From: Methanosaeta sp. PtaB.Bin039
Lineage (GTDB): Archaea; Halobacteriota; Methanosarcinia; Methanotrichales; Methanotrichaceae
NCBI GenBank assembly: GCA_002067795.1
Contig: MVQI01000082.1
Span: forward strand, 124,001 to 188,000
DNA: 64,000 bases
Direction of reading: 5' to 3'
The notes under the pieces are model-generated. The model was given only the letters and a program-made list of their open reading frames with translations, made no database searches and was not told the DNA's origin. Below, piece by piece: positions 36,756-45,629 of the stretch (position 1 is its first letter; every line of letters begins with the position of its first letter). The position numbers were made by a program, and so were the translations under genes.

Positions 36756-37325
36756 ATGACCATAAAGGACACCACGGCCAATCCTGCCCCGCTGGGGCTT
36801 ATGGGTTTTGGAATGACCACGGTTCTATTGAACCTGCATAACGCAGGCTACTTCGAGCTGAGCACCATGATCCTGGCCATGGGCATATTCTATGGGGGAA
36901 TTGCCCAGATAATCGCCGGAATCATGGAGTGGAAGAAAGCCAACACCTTCGGGACCACGGCTTTTACCTCTTACGGCCTGTTCTGGCTGACCCTGGTGGG
37001 TCTGATCCTGATGCCCGGAGTTGGACTTGGGGAGAAGGCGTCCCTTCCGGCCATGACCGCTTACCTCTTCATGTGGGGACTCTTTACCGCCCTGATGTTC
37101 TTCGGGACGCTGAAGGCCAACCGGGCTCTGCAGTTTGTCTTCCTCTCGCTGGCCATACTATTCTTCCTGCTAGCGGCCCGGGATGCCACCGGAAGCGCTT
37201 TTATTGGCACCCTTGCCGGATACGAGGGGATAATCTGCGGCCTTTCGGCCATCTACACAGCCATGGCCCAGGTGCTCAACGAGGCCCACGGTCGCGTAGT
37301 CCTGCCGCTGGGGCCTGTCAAATAG
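36756..37325 (+). CDS. satP: Acetate uptake transporter, SatP/YaaH (GPR1/FUN34) family
   Basis: A 189-residue membrane protein with six predicted helices. The family signature [21 protein letters not shown] lies at residues 10-30. Members carry acetate or succinate with protons; this suits an acetoclastic methanogen. The ATG at 36756 lacks a good Shine-Dalgarno site. GGAGGG at 36710-36715 lies further up, beside an in-frame ATT at 36717, so the real N-terminus may be up to 13 residues longer by a non-standard start, or the site may serve a mini-ORF. A TATA-like TTTATATC near 36653 is a candidate promoter. Confidence 0.93.
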   Translation: MTIKDTTANPAPLGLMGFGMTTVLLNLHNAGYFELSTMILAMGIFYGGIAQIIAGIMEWKKANTFGTTAFTSYGLFWLTLVGLILMPGVGLGEKASLPAMTAYLFMWGLFTALMFFGTLKANRALQFVFLSLAILFFLLAARDATGSAFIGTLAGYEGIICGLSAIYTAMAQVLNEAHGRVVLPLGPVK

Positions 37326-37489
37326 ATACCGAGGTTTTTTGGCGGACGGGGTGTCCTATCAGATCCCCCGAACCACTCCGTCTTTTTCGTTTGATTCAGC
37401 AGGAGCAACCACCGCCCTTTCCGGAGCCAGGAAACGGTTCTATCCCATGATGCGAAAAGCTATTTTCCTTCAGATCAAAGTAGCATGGC

Positions 37490-39523
37490 ATGTCGTCCCA
37501 GCCCAACCGCCTGATCAGGGAGAACAGCCCCTACCTGCGCCAGCATGCCTTCAATCCGGTCGACTGGTACCCCTGGTCGGATGAGGCTTTCGCCAGGGCA
37601 CGGGAATTGGATCGACCGATCTTTCTGTCCATAGGATATTCCACATGCCACTGGTGCCACGTGATGGCCAAGGAGTCCTTCATGGACCAAGAGGTGGCCA
37701 ATCTGCTCAACCGGGCCTTCATAAGCGTAAAGGTTGACCGGGAAGAGAGGCCTGACCTGGACCGCATATACATGGAGGTCTGCCAGCGGATGACTGGCCG
37801 GGGCGGGTGGCCTCTCACCGTAATAATGACACCAAAACGGCGTCCGTTCTTCGCTGCCACCTACATCCCCCGTCAGAGCCGCTACGGCATCCAGGGGCTA
37901 TTGGAGCTGCTGCCAGCGGTTGAATCCCTCTGGAGGACCAGGCGATCCGATCTGTTGAACACGGCAGATCAGATCCTCTCAGCTCTATCCTCGCGGCAAC
38001 GCCAGGAATCCAAAGAGATGGGCATGGAAGTGCTGGAGAGGGCCTACTTGGACCTTGCAGCCAGATTCGACTGGCAGAGCGGGGGCTTTGGCGGATCTCC
38101 TAAGTTTCCCTCGGCCCACAACCTGCTATTTCTGCTGCGATGGTGGGACAGGTCGTCTCAGCCTGATGCGCTCGAGATGGTGACGATCACGCTGCAGGCC
38201 ATGCGGGAAGGTGGCATCTTCGACCAGGTTGGCGGGGGCTTTCATCGCTACAGCACCGATGCCGGATGGAACGTGCCGCATTTCGAGAAGATGCTCTACG
38301 ATCAGGCCCTGCTTTCCATCGCATACCTGGAGGCTGCTGCAGCCACCGGCCAGCCTGAATATGCCTCGGTTGCCGCGGAGATATTCCGCTTTGTGAGAAG
38401 GGAGCTTCGCTCGGCACAGGGTCCGTTCTTCTCAGCGCTTGATGCGGACAGCGAGGGAGAGGAGGGTCGCTATTACCTGTGGACCTCCCAGCAGATCCGG
38501 TCGGCTTTAGGGGATGATGCACCTTTATTTTACAGGGTATTCTCCTTGGAGTCCGATCTTGGCGACGGCACTGGCCGTGCAGTCCTCCGCATGAGAGGCA
38601 CCTGGGACGACCTTGCCTCTTCACTTGGCTGGGATGAGGGACGACTCAGAGAGCGGGTTGATAACTGGCGGCAGATCCTCTGGAAAGTTCGGGAAAGCCG
38701 TGTCAGGCCAGCCAGGGACGAGAAGATCCTGACCGATGGAAATGGGCTGATGATCGCAGCCCTGGCCCGTGGATCCATGATTCTTGAAGGAGCAGATGCG
38801 GAGCTGGCCCTGGCCGATGCCCTCAGCGCCGCAGATTATCTCCTTTCCCTCTCCACACTGGTGCACAGCACCGGAAGTGGTGGCATCGCTTTCCTGGACG
38901 ATTATGCCTTCCTTATCTGGGGACTTATCGAGCTATACTGGGCCAGCTTTGATGATCGATACCTGAGGTCTGCCGAAGGGCTGGCCCAAAAGATGTTGGC
39001 CAGCCTAAAAGATCCTGATGGCGGCCTGTTCTTCTCGCCTGACCAGCCCGACCTCCTGGTGCGCCAAAAGGAGTTTCACGATGGGGCAATACCATCGGGA
39101 AATGCGGTAGCGGCTTACGATCTCCTCTGTCTTGCTCACATCTTGGGCCGCCCGGACCTGGATGAGCGGGCACAGTCCATATTCAGAGATGCTTCCGGGC
39201 AGGTCTCAAAGTCTCCGGCCGCCTTTGTCGGGCTTCTGTCAGCCCTGGACTTCGCGCTCGGGCCGGCTCAGCAGGTCGCGATAACCGGCCTGCCAGATGA
39301 GCCGGGATTTCAGGCTATTCGCCAGGCTCTCTTTCGGGCCTTCCTGCCGAGAAAAGCGGTGGTCGGAGCCGGATCTGAGCTTGCGGATTGGACAGTGGGC
39401 CTAAAGATGCTGGATGGAAGGGCGACAGCCTACGTATGCGCCGGCAACACCTGCTCCCTTCCGACCACCGATCCGGTCCATATGATGAGGCTTCTTGGGA
39501 TACCGAGAGATTCCTCTCCTTGA
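37490..39523 (+). CDS. YyaL family protein with thioredoxin-like and six-hairpin domains (DUF255)
   Basis: 677 residues, the usual length for this widespread family (human relative SPATA20). The N-terminal thioredoxin-like domain shows [24 protein letters not shown] and the C53-H-W-C56 motif in [11 protein letters not shown]. The rest resembles an (alpha/alpha)6 barrel of glycosidase type with [19 protein letters not shown] and [26 protein letters not shown]. No signal peptide, so cytosolic. The molecular role is unknown; a sugar-binding or protein-folding function has been suggested for the family. Confidence 0.93.
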   Translation: MSSQPNRLIRENSPYLRQHAFNPVDWYPWSDEAFARARELDRPIFLSIGYSTCHWCHVMAKESFMDQEVANLLNRAFISVKVDREERPDLDRIYMEVCQRMTGRGGWPLTVIMTPKRRPFFAATYIPRQSRYGIQGLLELLPAVESLWRTRRSDLLNTADQILSALSSRQRQESKEMGMEVLERAYLDLAARFDWQSGGFGGSPKFPSAHNLLFLLRWWDRSSQPDALEMVTITLQAMREGGIFDQVGGGFHRYSTDAGWNVPHFEKMLYDQALLSIAYLEAAAATGQPEYASVAAEIFRFVRRELRSAQGPFFSALDADSEGEEGRYYLWTSQQIRSALGDDAPLFYRVFSLESDLGDGTGRAVLRMRGTWDDLASSLGWDEGRLRERVDNWRQILWKVRESRVRPARDEKILTDGNGLMIAALARGSMILEGADAELALADALSAADYLLSLSTLVHSTGSGGIAFLDDYAFLIWGLIELYWASFDDRYLRSAEGLAQKMLASLKDPDGGLFFSPDQPDLLVRQKEFHDGAIPSGNAVAAYDLLCLAHILGRPDLDERAQSIFRDASGQVSKSPAAFVGLLSALDFALGPAQQVAITGLPDEPGFQAIRQALFRAFLPRKAVVGAGSELADWTVGLKMLDGRATAYVCAGNTCSLPTTDPVHMMRLLGIPRDSSP

Positions 39524-39551
39524 CTCGCCCCATTTCCCCCTCGACGATAAA

Positions 39552-39560
39552 ATCTAAATA
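39552..39560 (+). promoter_or_regulatory. Predicted TATA box for the small-ORF/RLAN/ATP-grasp operon
   Basis: TCTAAATAC, giving a start near 39583 and a leader of about 35 bases before the small ORF at 39619. Confidence 0.45.
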
Positions 39561-39618
39561 CATCCACCAGGGTAGTTCACTGTTTGACGATTCGTAAATC
39601 TCTTTCGAGGATAACCTT

Positions 39619-39756
39619 ATGGGAGATCGGAACGAATTTCGCAAACGCCGTGACAAACACCGTAGCAAGCACCGTAGCGGAGTGACTAAGTCACCGATAT
39701 TGGCCTCAAGCAACTGCCCTCTCTTCTGTGTTACGGGGTCAGCGGTGATGAAATAA
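39619..39756 (+). CDS. Putative 45-residue basic small protein before the RLAN/ATP-grasp genes
   Basis: A short open frame that begins ATG at 39619 with GAGG (39607-39610) 8 bases upstream, and ends TAA at 39754-39756, so that the next gene's ATG follows at once. The N-terminal half is very basic (RNEFRKRRDKHRSKHRSG); the C-terminal half has two Cys (SSNCPLFCVTGS). The Shine-Dalgarno site GGTGAT of the RLAN gene lies inside its last codons. The position makes it a candidate leader, regulator, or substrate peptide of the ligase genes that follow. Its third codon positions are less GC-biased than in its neighbours, so a non-coding leader is possible. Confidence 0.4.
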   Translation: MGDRNEFRKRRDKHRSKHRSGVTKSPILASSNCPLFCVTGSAVMK

Positions 39757-40407
39757 ATGAATAAACGAAAGAAGGATCATATTCCCAAGCGGGACATCAT
39801 GTATGCGGTCAACAAGAACGATTCCGTATACATTATCAATGAGGATTATTTCTACAAGACCGAGCCCTACTACACGATAGTCCAAAACGAGTTTCAGGGG
39901 ATCAGGACTGTGCCGAGCAGCGGCGACGTCTTAGATGCCTACATAGTGCCCATCTGCCTGGAGAAGGCCAAGATGGCTGGTATATCGGTCTGCGAGTGGG
40001 TGATATCCTACTCTTACGTAACCCTTCCGGCAATCGTCTATGGGCTGAACTACTTCTCCACTCCTTCAGACCACTTCGTGGTCAACGACTACCCCAGCGC
40101 AAAGAAGGTCATCCGTCATGTGACCAACTTCGGAAAGTACCCCTTCTGCTATCAGAAGATGTCCAGCGGCTCTGAGATTGAGACATACGTCTCGATCTTC
40201 GGCAAGACGGTCAATAGCAGCCCTGAGGTAGCCTCCATGTCAGAGAAGATATATTCGGTCTTTCAGATACCCCTGGTCACGATAGTTCTTGTGAGAGACG
40301 GTGGGGGATATTATCTGTCCTCACTGGCTCCCGTTAGATACTCCCAGCTGACCCGGGAAGAGACCGAGCTCTTACAGAGCTTTCTGGAGACGAGGGTGAA
40401 TCATTGA
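39757..40407 (+). CDS. RLAN-domain protein (RimK-like ATP-grasp N-terminal domain), stand-alone
   Basis: 216 residues resembling the RLAN domain that in many bacteria is fused to the N-terminus of a RimK-like ATP-grasp ligase. Supporting segments are VYIINEDYFYKTEPYYTIVQNEF, YIVPICLEKAKMAGISVCEW and SAKKVIRHVTNFGKYPFCYQKM. Here the domain is a separate gene, directly upstream of and overlapping the ATP-grasp gene (ATTGA). The domain function is not established; it probably binds the substrate or positions the ligase. GGTGAT sits 7 bases before the ATG. Confidence 0.68.
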   Translation: MNKRKKDHIPKRDIMYAVNKNDSVYIINEDYFYKTEPYYTIVQNEFQGIRTVPSSGDVLDAYIVPICLEKAKMAGISVCEWVISYSYVTLPAIVYGLNYFSTPSDHFVVNDYPSAKKVIRHVTNFGKYPFCYQKMSSGSEIETYVSIFGKTVNSSPEVASMSEKIYSVFQIPLVTIVLVRDGGGYYLSSLAPVRYSQLTREETELLQSFLETRVNH

Positions 40408-41429
40408 GCAAGCTTGGAATATTCGTGAATAGACAGACATTGAGCAGCTCTGAGCAGCTATCGGCCCTGATCAAATGCCGGGACGTAGCTGAAAGCATGG
40501 GCCACACCGCAGAGTTCATCTTTCCAGTTGACATCAAGAAGATCCCCAAGCTGGATGCCCTGTTCATCAGGGCCAACACCGATCCCATGAATGCCACCTA
40601 TGTGGCAGCCCGCATGGCCAGCCTATATGGTGTCCCTGTGATCGACGACCCGCTCTCGATTCAGATATGTTCCGACAAGGTCAATATGTACATGCATCTG
40701 ATGAAGCGGGAGCTGCCCATGCCCAGGACGGTATTTCCCAGTAAGGAGAAGATATCCGCCGATTACGCCAGGGAGCTCTTTGAGGAGATGGGCTCGCCCC
40801 TCGTGCTCAAGGAACCCTCTACCTCGTTCTCGGCCCGTGTGGAGAAAGCCTCCACCGTCCCTGAGTTCATGAGGATAGCCAAGAGGTTCTTGCGCCTATC
40901 AGATTGGGTGGTCGTACAGCAGTACATACCCAGCCGCTTCGACTGGCGTATCGGCGTCCTCAATGGGGAGTTCCTCTACGCCTGTCGATACGTCATACCC
41001 TCCCAGACCTTCAAGATCCAGGCCTCCGTCAATGGCCATCTCGTCTATTGCGGTGTTGAGAGCGTGCCTCCGGAGGAAGTCCCATCCGAGATCATCGACC
41101 TCGGGATCGAGGCTGGTCGGGCCATCGGCAGTGGGCTTTACGGAGTTGATATAAAGGAGAGAGATGGCAGGCTGTACGTGATAGAGGTCAATGACAACCC
41201 GTCATTGGACGGCGGCGAGGATGTGCATTATCCTGACGTCTACCACCGCATAATCTCCTTCCTGATAAGCGGCGATTCCCACATGGACACTCGCAGCTAT
41301 ATACCCTCCCGCATCTACAGCCCATTCCAGTCGAGCCGGTATAACGCATCCACCGACCTGGTGCCAGAGGGCGCACGAATGCTGGTGGGCGAGGAGATAA
41401 GCTCCTGCTGGATAGACTTCGAGAGATGA
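40404..41429 (+). CDS. RimK-like ATP-grasp ligase
   Basis: A 341-residue ATP-grasp enzyme that would form an amide or peptide bond through an acyl phosphate. TTG start at 40404, overlapping the RLAN stop by four bases. The ATP-binding lysine lies in SPLVLKEPSTSFSARVEKAS, the second lysine-rich part and WVVVQQYIPSRFDWRIGVLNGEF follow, and Mg2+ ligands are in YGVDIKERDG and YVIEVNDNPSLDGG. Relatives add glutamate or other amino acids to protein C-termini, small molecules or peptides; the target here is unknown. The C-terminal 60 residues (SRIYSPFQSSRY...) extend beyond the usual fold. Confidence 0.88.
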   Translation: MSKLGIFVNRQTLSSSEQLSALIKCRDVAESMGHTAEFIFPVDIKKIPKLDALFIRANTDPMNATYVAARMASLYGVPVIDDPLSIQICSDKVNMYMHLMKRELPMPRTVFPSKEKISADYARELFEEMGSPLVLKEPSTSFSARVEKASTVPEFMRIAKRFLRLSDWVVVQQYIPSRFDWRIGVLNGEFLYACRYVIPSQTFKIQASVNGHLVYCGVESVPPEEVPSEIIDLGIEAGRAIGSGLYGVDIKERDGRLYVIEVNDNPSLDGGEDVHYPDVYHRIISFLISGDSHMDTRSYIPSRIYSPFQSSRYNASTDLVPEGARMLVGEEISSCWIDFER

Positions 41430-41513
41430 TCAGCCGACCTGGCATACGTTTGCGGCCCGTTACCCCTATAATGGGTGGCAGGACCAGCGTAAAGGCCATC
41501 TCTCACCCCATCC

Positions 41514-41522
41514 TTTTATAAA
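41514..41522 (+). promoter_or_regulatory. TATA box for the YkgJ/GCS2 gene pair
   Basis: TTTTATAAA, about 45 bases before the TTG start at 41563, giving a start near 41543. It implies that this pair can be transcribed apart from the ATP-grasp operon. Confidence 0.55.
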
Positions 41523-41562
41523 CGGACTAAAGGAAGCACTTTTCGATAAGAGATGATGTCTC

Positions 41563-42057
41563 TTGAGCGATATCGATCTGAGTTCAATCTGTGCCCGCTG
41601 CACACTGGGCGGCGGGTGTTGTAGCCATGCCCATCCACCACTGACGCCCCGGAGAATGGCCATGCTCCGCGAGGCAGGGGTGCCGGACGATGCTATTGAG
41701 ATGGCCGGCTACCATCGGCTGGCGGTCAAAGACGACGGTTTTTGCATACTGTTCCGGGAGGGCGGCTGCACCGTCCACCCGGTCAAGCCCGAGACCTGCG
41801 TAGCCGGGCCTTTCACCTTCGACATTCATGATGATCTGCTGGAGATATACCTGAAAAAGGAGAGCATATGCCCGATGGTCCCTCATCTCGTGAAGGATGC
41901 ACCTGCTTATAAGGAGCAGTTCGACCGGGCTGTAGAGATGATCATGGCACTTGTTCGGGAGCTGCCGGCAGAGGAGCTGGCAGTGGTGCTTCAGGTGGAG
42001 GAGCCGGATACGATAAAGGTGGCAGAGATCTCGCTCTTTAAGGACGGTGAGGTATGA
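41563..42057 (+). CDS. YkgJ-type cysteine-rich protein (zinc/iron-chelating domain)
   Basis: 164 residues. It carries the cysteine pattern of the CxxCxxxxCC domain family: CARCTLGGGCC at residues 10-20, DGFCILFREGGCTVHPVKPETC, and SICPM. Members are thought to bind Zn or an Fe-S cluster and often accompany peptide-modifying enzymes; no activity is established. TTG start at 41563; the two upstream ATGs (41552 and 41555) are in other frames. The stop overlaps the ATG of the GCS2-like gene (ATGA), so the two are translated together. Confidence 0.8.
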   Translation: MSDIDLSSICARCTLGGGCCSHAHPPLTPRRMAMLREAGVPDDAIEMAGYHRLAVKDDGFCILFREGGCTVHPVKPETCVAGPFTFDIHDDLLEIYLKKESICPMVPHLVKDAPAYKEQFDRAVEMIMALVRELPAEELAVVLQVEEPDTIKVAEISLFKDGEV

Positions 42058-43157
42058 TCGGGACCGAACACGAGTATTCCATCAACGACGATAACTTCTG
42101 TCCTCTTCCCATATCAGATAGGCTGATCGAGCGAGTGGCAGGCAACGTCTCGGATGAGATACCCTTTGGCGGGGTGAGGCTATCCAAGGAGCTGCAAAAA
42201 CACGTATTGGAGCTTGTGCCGCCGCCCCAGACAAGCCTGAGCGAGCTTGAGCTGCTGCTGCAGGCAGGGGTGGACCGCATGCACAGATGCTTTGGTGACA
42301 TGCATTTCCTGGGTCTGGGAATGCACCCGCTTCTGACGCTCGACCAGACCACATGGTGGGATCATGACGAGGGGGAGTACTACGATGCCTATAACCGCCT
42401 CTTCAACCTGCGCCAGCACGGCTGGCTGAACATCCAGGCACTGCAGATAAACTTCCCGTACGGCGACAACTCAGGCCTTGTGCAGATGTTTAATCGGGTG
42501 AGGTCTCTGATTCCATATCTGGTGGCGGTATCCGCCTCCTCCCCATTCGTCGAGGGCCGGGCTACTGGGTATGCGGACAACCGTCTGATCTATTACCGGG
42601 ATAACCAGAAGGAGATCCCTCAGATCTGCAACGATATCCTGCCTGAGCGGCTATCCAGCCACCGGGATTGGGTGCGGATAAACCGGAGTATATACCGGGA
42701 GCTGAAGGCAAAGAAGGCAGACGTCCTTTGCAGGGAGTGGGTGAACTCCCGGGGGGCCATAGTGCGCTTCACCAGAGGCTGCATAGAGGTCAAGGCCCTG
42801 GATGAACAGGAGTGCATAAGGTCGGATATGGCCATGACCGCCTTTTTATTGGCGCTTCTGAAAAGCCCGCTTCCGCTGGAGGATGATGAGGCTGCTCTGC
42901 GTGCACTGCTAAAGACCGCCATATCATCTGGCACCGACCGCCTCCAGCCGGAGCTGCAGAGGCTATGCGATGAGGCTGAGAGGCGGGCAAGCCCAGATCA
43001 GATGGCGTATCTTCCTGTCGTGCGTCAGCGCATAGAGGGGGGAAGCCTCTCCCAGATCCTTGTTGAGCGCTACCGTGATTCAGGAGATATGCGAGTCGTA
43101 CTTGCTGAAGCGGATCGGGCGCTGCGCCAGAATATCCCTATGCTCAACCGTTCTTGA
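42054..43157 (+). CDS. Glutamate-cysteine ligase-like protein, GCS2 family
   Basis: 367 residues of the carboxylate-amine ligase family related to glutamate--cysteine ligase. It starts MIGTEHEYSI, with the acidic metal-binding GxExE-like motif, and has LGMHPLLTLDQT and LQINFPYGDNSGLVQMFNRVRSLIPYLVAVSASSPF, the middle segment of this family. Such enzymes use ATP to join glutamate to an amine. Methanogens usually lack glutathione, so another substrate is likely. It follows the YkgJ-like gene by overlap and the RLAN/ATP-grasp pair by 600 bases; together they suggest two ligases acting in one pathway. The 3' end overlaps the convergent gene by 14 bases. Confidence 0.8.
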   Translation: MIGTEHEYSINDDNFCPLPISDRLIERVAGNVSDEIPFGGVRLSKELQKHVLELVPPPQTSLSELELLLQAGVDRMHRCFGDMHFLGLGMHPLLTLDQTTWWDHDEGEYYDAYNRLFNLRQHGWLNIQALQINFPYGDNSGLVQMFNRVRSLIPYLVAVSASSPFVEGRATGYADNRLIYYRDNQKEIPQICNDILPERLSSHRDWVRINRSIYRELKAKKADVLCREWVNSRGAIVRFTRGCIEVKALDEQECIRSDMAMTAFLLALLKSPLPLEDDEAALRALLKTAISSGTDRLQPELQRLCDEAERRASPDQMAYLPVVRQRIEGGSLSQILVERYRDSGDMRVVLAEADRALRQNIPMLNRS

Positions 43158-43620
43158 GGGCGATGATCTCAACAACCCTGACAAGTCTCCAAATCAGGAT
43201 ATCATCTGCTTCGAACAGGGCTTCAGGTGGCTGGTCCGGCCGCAGGCCCAGGGCCACCATGATGGCTGGGGAGATCTCCTTGTGTCGGATGAGGTCCACG
43301 AAGCTCTGGCGGACAGCCCTGGCCTGATCCGCATCCTCTACAAGGGCCAGACTGCCTCTAAGTGTAACGAAGCAGAATGAGGAGAGGTCTGGGGAGTAGC
43401 GCTCCACCTCCACCGAGACCCTTGGGTCCTGGCCGAAGTAGCGGATCTTGCGGCCGTATCGGGTGGAGATAAAGTACATGTGCCTTTTGTCGAATGTGTA
43501 GAGGAACGGTGCGATGTGGGGGTGGCTCTCCCCCCGAAAGGCGATGCGGCATATGTGCTCCTCCTCAATCAGCCGGTCGTATTCGGCCTTCTCCATGCGT
43601 GGAAGCTTGAGCGATCCCAT
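43144..43620 (-). CDS. Pyridoxamine 5'-phosphate oxidase-like FMN-binding protein
   Basis: A 158-residue split-barrel flavoprotein. EEHICRIAFRGESHPHIAPFLYTFDKRHMYF, GRKIRYFGQDPRVSVEVE and SFCFVTLRGSLALVED match the family in which FMN, F420 or heme is bound. I chose ATG 43620 because a TATA box (TATAAA, 43652-43647) sits about 27 bases before it, giving a leaderless mRNA; ATG 43638 would lie within the promoter. The substrate is unknown. It converges on the GCS2-like gene with a 14-base overlap. Confidence 0.85.
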   Translation of the reverse strand: MGSLKLPRMEKAEYDRLIEEEHICRIAFRGESHPHIAPFLYTFDKRHMYFISTRYGRKIRYFGQDPRVSVEVERYSPDLSSFCFVTLRGSLALVEDADQARAVRQSFVDLIRHKEISPAIMVALGLRPDQPPEALFEADDILIWRLVRVVEIIALKNG

Positions 43621-43771
43621 GTGGTGTATCTGCTGCATTTATTGCGTTTATAGATACCCGGGATCTGGCGATCTGACCCGGTTCATGGGATAATGGATCA
43701 TTTTTGGTTGCCGCCTTCACTTTCGCCCCGCTGGGGCATGAGCTATCTAGCTGAGCCGCGATCGCATATCG

Positions 43772-45004
43772 ATGGTCGCCTTAGAGAAGCTGATCCGCCT
43801 GTCACAGGGCTGCTACGACAAGGCCGGGCCTGACATAGGCCAAAGACCGCCGGACGAGGAAGATCCATGGCCGGATGAAGGCAAGGTGCGTGCCCTTGGT
43901 CTGGGCACCAGGCATGATGTCTGCGCCTCCTCTGCGAGTCCCAGGGGATCGGACGATATATCTGCGGCTGCATCTGTAGCTCGTTCTGGGATATGTCATG
44001 CCTTCACACACAGCGGACGATGCGTCAGCCTGTTCAAGACGCTATATACCAACCGCTGCTTCCACCAGTGCGGTTACTGTTCCAATGCATCGGGCTGCAG
44101 AGAGCGCGACCTGTCCTATACCCCGCAGGAGCTGGCCAGGGCGACCATGGCCCTCTACCAGGGGAACTACGTTGAGGGATTGTTCCTGAGCTCAGGGCTT
44201 GGACGGGACCAGGATCATGTTATGGAGGAGATGCTGGAGGCAGTCAGGCTCTTGCGAAATGTGTACAGCTTCAAGGGCTATATTCATTTCAAGATCCTGC
44301 CTGGGGCTGCGCGTCACCTGATCGAGGAGGCCATGAGCTACTCCGACCGGGTGAGCATCAATGTTGAGGCTGCGTCCGCCAGCCTGCTGGATGAGATCAG
44401 CCCAAGCAAGGACTACGAACGGGATATACTGCAGAGGCAGCGTTACATCCGGGATCTGCAGGACAAAGTCCCGCTTCCTGCCGGTCAGACTACCCAGTAC
44501 GTGGTCGGGGGCGCAGGAGAGGCCGACCTGGAGATATTCCAATCCCTCGTCCGGGAGTACCGGGAGATGGGGATTCGGAGAGCCTACTTCAGCTCGTTCT
44601 CCCCTCTGCCCAACACACATCTCGCCGACCTGCCGAGCCAGCCTGGATGGAGGGAAGCCCGGCTCTATCAGGTGGACTGGCTTTATCGTGTATACCGCTT
44701 CTCCGTAAAGGAGATCGAGGCGGCATTTGACCAGAATGGTTTTTTGCGGGACCAAGATCCCAAGGTGGCGGTGGCCAGGTCAGCGCTTGATGGTCCAGTG
44801 GATCCGAATCAGGCTTCATATGCGGAGTTGATCAGAGTTCCTGGGATTGGTCCCAGGGGAGCAAAGCGGATACTGTCACTTCGCAAAAGCTGCACGATCA
44901 AGAGCGCTGCGCAGCTGGCATCGCTGGGGGTGAGAAGGGCTGCGCTATCCTATCTGAAGCTGAACGGATGGGCTCCGACAACGCTCGACCGGTGGTGCCG
45001 ATGA
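43772..45004 (+). CDS. Radical SAM protein with helix-hairpin-helix, DNA modification/repair type
   Basis: 410 residues. The radical-SAM cluster is C96xxxC100xxC103 in RCFHQCGYC. FLSSGLGRDQDHVMEEMLEAVRLLR and VSINVEAASASLL follow in the TIM-barrel. The C-terminus has a helix-hairpin-helix motif, LIRVPGIGPRGAKRIL, as in DNA-binding proteins. This architecture matches the family annotated as a putative DNA modification/repair radical SAM protein, which is nearly always next to a uracil-glycosylase-linked or DUF4130 protein, as here. Residues about 15-45 seem to be an extra insertion. The substrate is unknown. Confidence 0.88.
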   Translation: MVALEKLIRLSQGCYDKAGPDIGQRPPDEEDPWPDEGKVRALGLGTRHDVCASSASPRGSDDISAAASVARSGICHAFTHSGRCVSLFKTLYTNRCFHQCGYCSNASGCRERDLSYTPQELARATMALYQGNYVEGLFLSSGLGRDQDHVMEEMLEAVRLLRNVYSFKGYIHFKILPGAARHLIEEAMSYSDRVSINVEAASASLLDEISPSKDYERDILQRQRYIRDLQDKVPLPAGQTTQYVVGGAGEADLEIFQSLVREYREMGIRRAYFSSFSPLPNTHLADLPSQPGWREARLYQVDWLYRVYRFSVKEIEAAFDQNGFLRDQDPKVAVARSALDGPVDPNQASYAELIRVPGIGPRGAKRILSLRKSCTIKSAAQLASLGVRRAALSYLKLNGWAPTTLDRWCR

Positions 45005-45564
45005 TACCGGAGGATTTTCTGGTTGTTCTGCAGGCTCACCGAGACTGCTCAAAGCGGCTGCTTGAGGCAGCTGCAAAGCGGACGCCTCGTGAGGTGGAAC
45101 TAGGCCAAAGTCGGCTTGACCAAACCGTCAGGACCATGGTGAGAGAGGTGCTGGGCGAGGCGCACCGCATGAAAGGGATGGTCAGGCTCTCTTCAGCTGG
45201 GGAGGCGACATTATGCGGATATCTTAGGCCCCGGCATGATATCGGCTTTATGGTTGCCGGGCACCTTGCCAGGCGCTTCTCCGGCACTGTGATAGTGCTC
45301 GGCAATGCCGCGGAGAGCTGGGCCTGCCTATGTCTGGCCGGCAGGCTTTACTTCAGCAGTGGAGGGCCGCTATTCGAGATGCCGGATGTCCAGAGATCTG
45401 ATCTGAAGGACAAGGCGGCTGCCCTCTGGGATGCGTATTACCAGAGCCGGGACACCGGTGGCAGCACACTCGAGGCATTTTCAAGACGTATGCCTGCAAC
45501 AGCCAGGCGCGCTGCCATGTCCAGAGAAAGACGTACCGGCTCATCTCTTGAGGATTTCATATGA
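45001..45564 (+). CDS. DUF4130-type partner of the radical SAM protein
   Basis: A 187-residue protein beginning MIPEDFLVVLQAHRDC; the ATG at 45001 overlaps the radical-SAM stop (ATGA). The central segment EAHRMKGMVRLSSAGEATLCGYLRPRHDIGFMVAGHLARRF fits the DUF4130 pattern of proteins paired with the repair-type radical SAM enzymes. The uracil-DNA-glycosylase-like extension found in many partners is not present. Sequence similarity is moderate, so this assignment rests partly on context. The function is unknown. Confidence 0.65.
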   Translation: MIPEDFLVVLQAHRDCSKRLLEAAAKRTPREVELGQSRLDQTVRTMVREVLGEAHRMKGMVRLSSAGEATLCGYLRPRHDIGFMVAGHLARRFSGTVIVLGNAAESWACLCLAGRLYFSSGGPLFEMPDVQRSDLKDKAAALWDAYYQSRDTGGSTLEAFSRRMPATARRAAMSRERRTGSSLEDFI

Positions 45565-45629
45565 CGCAAGAGATATGCCGAGGTCAGGTTGAAACGACCT
45601 CTTGGGCATCCTTGTGTATCGAGACCTAT

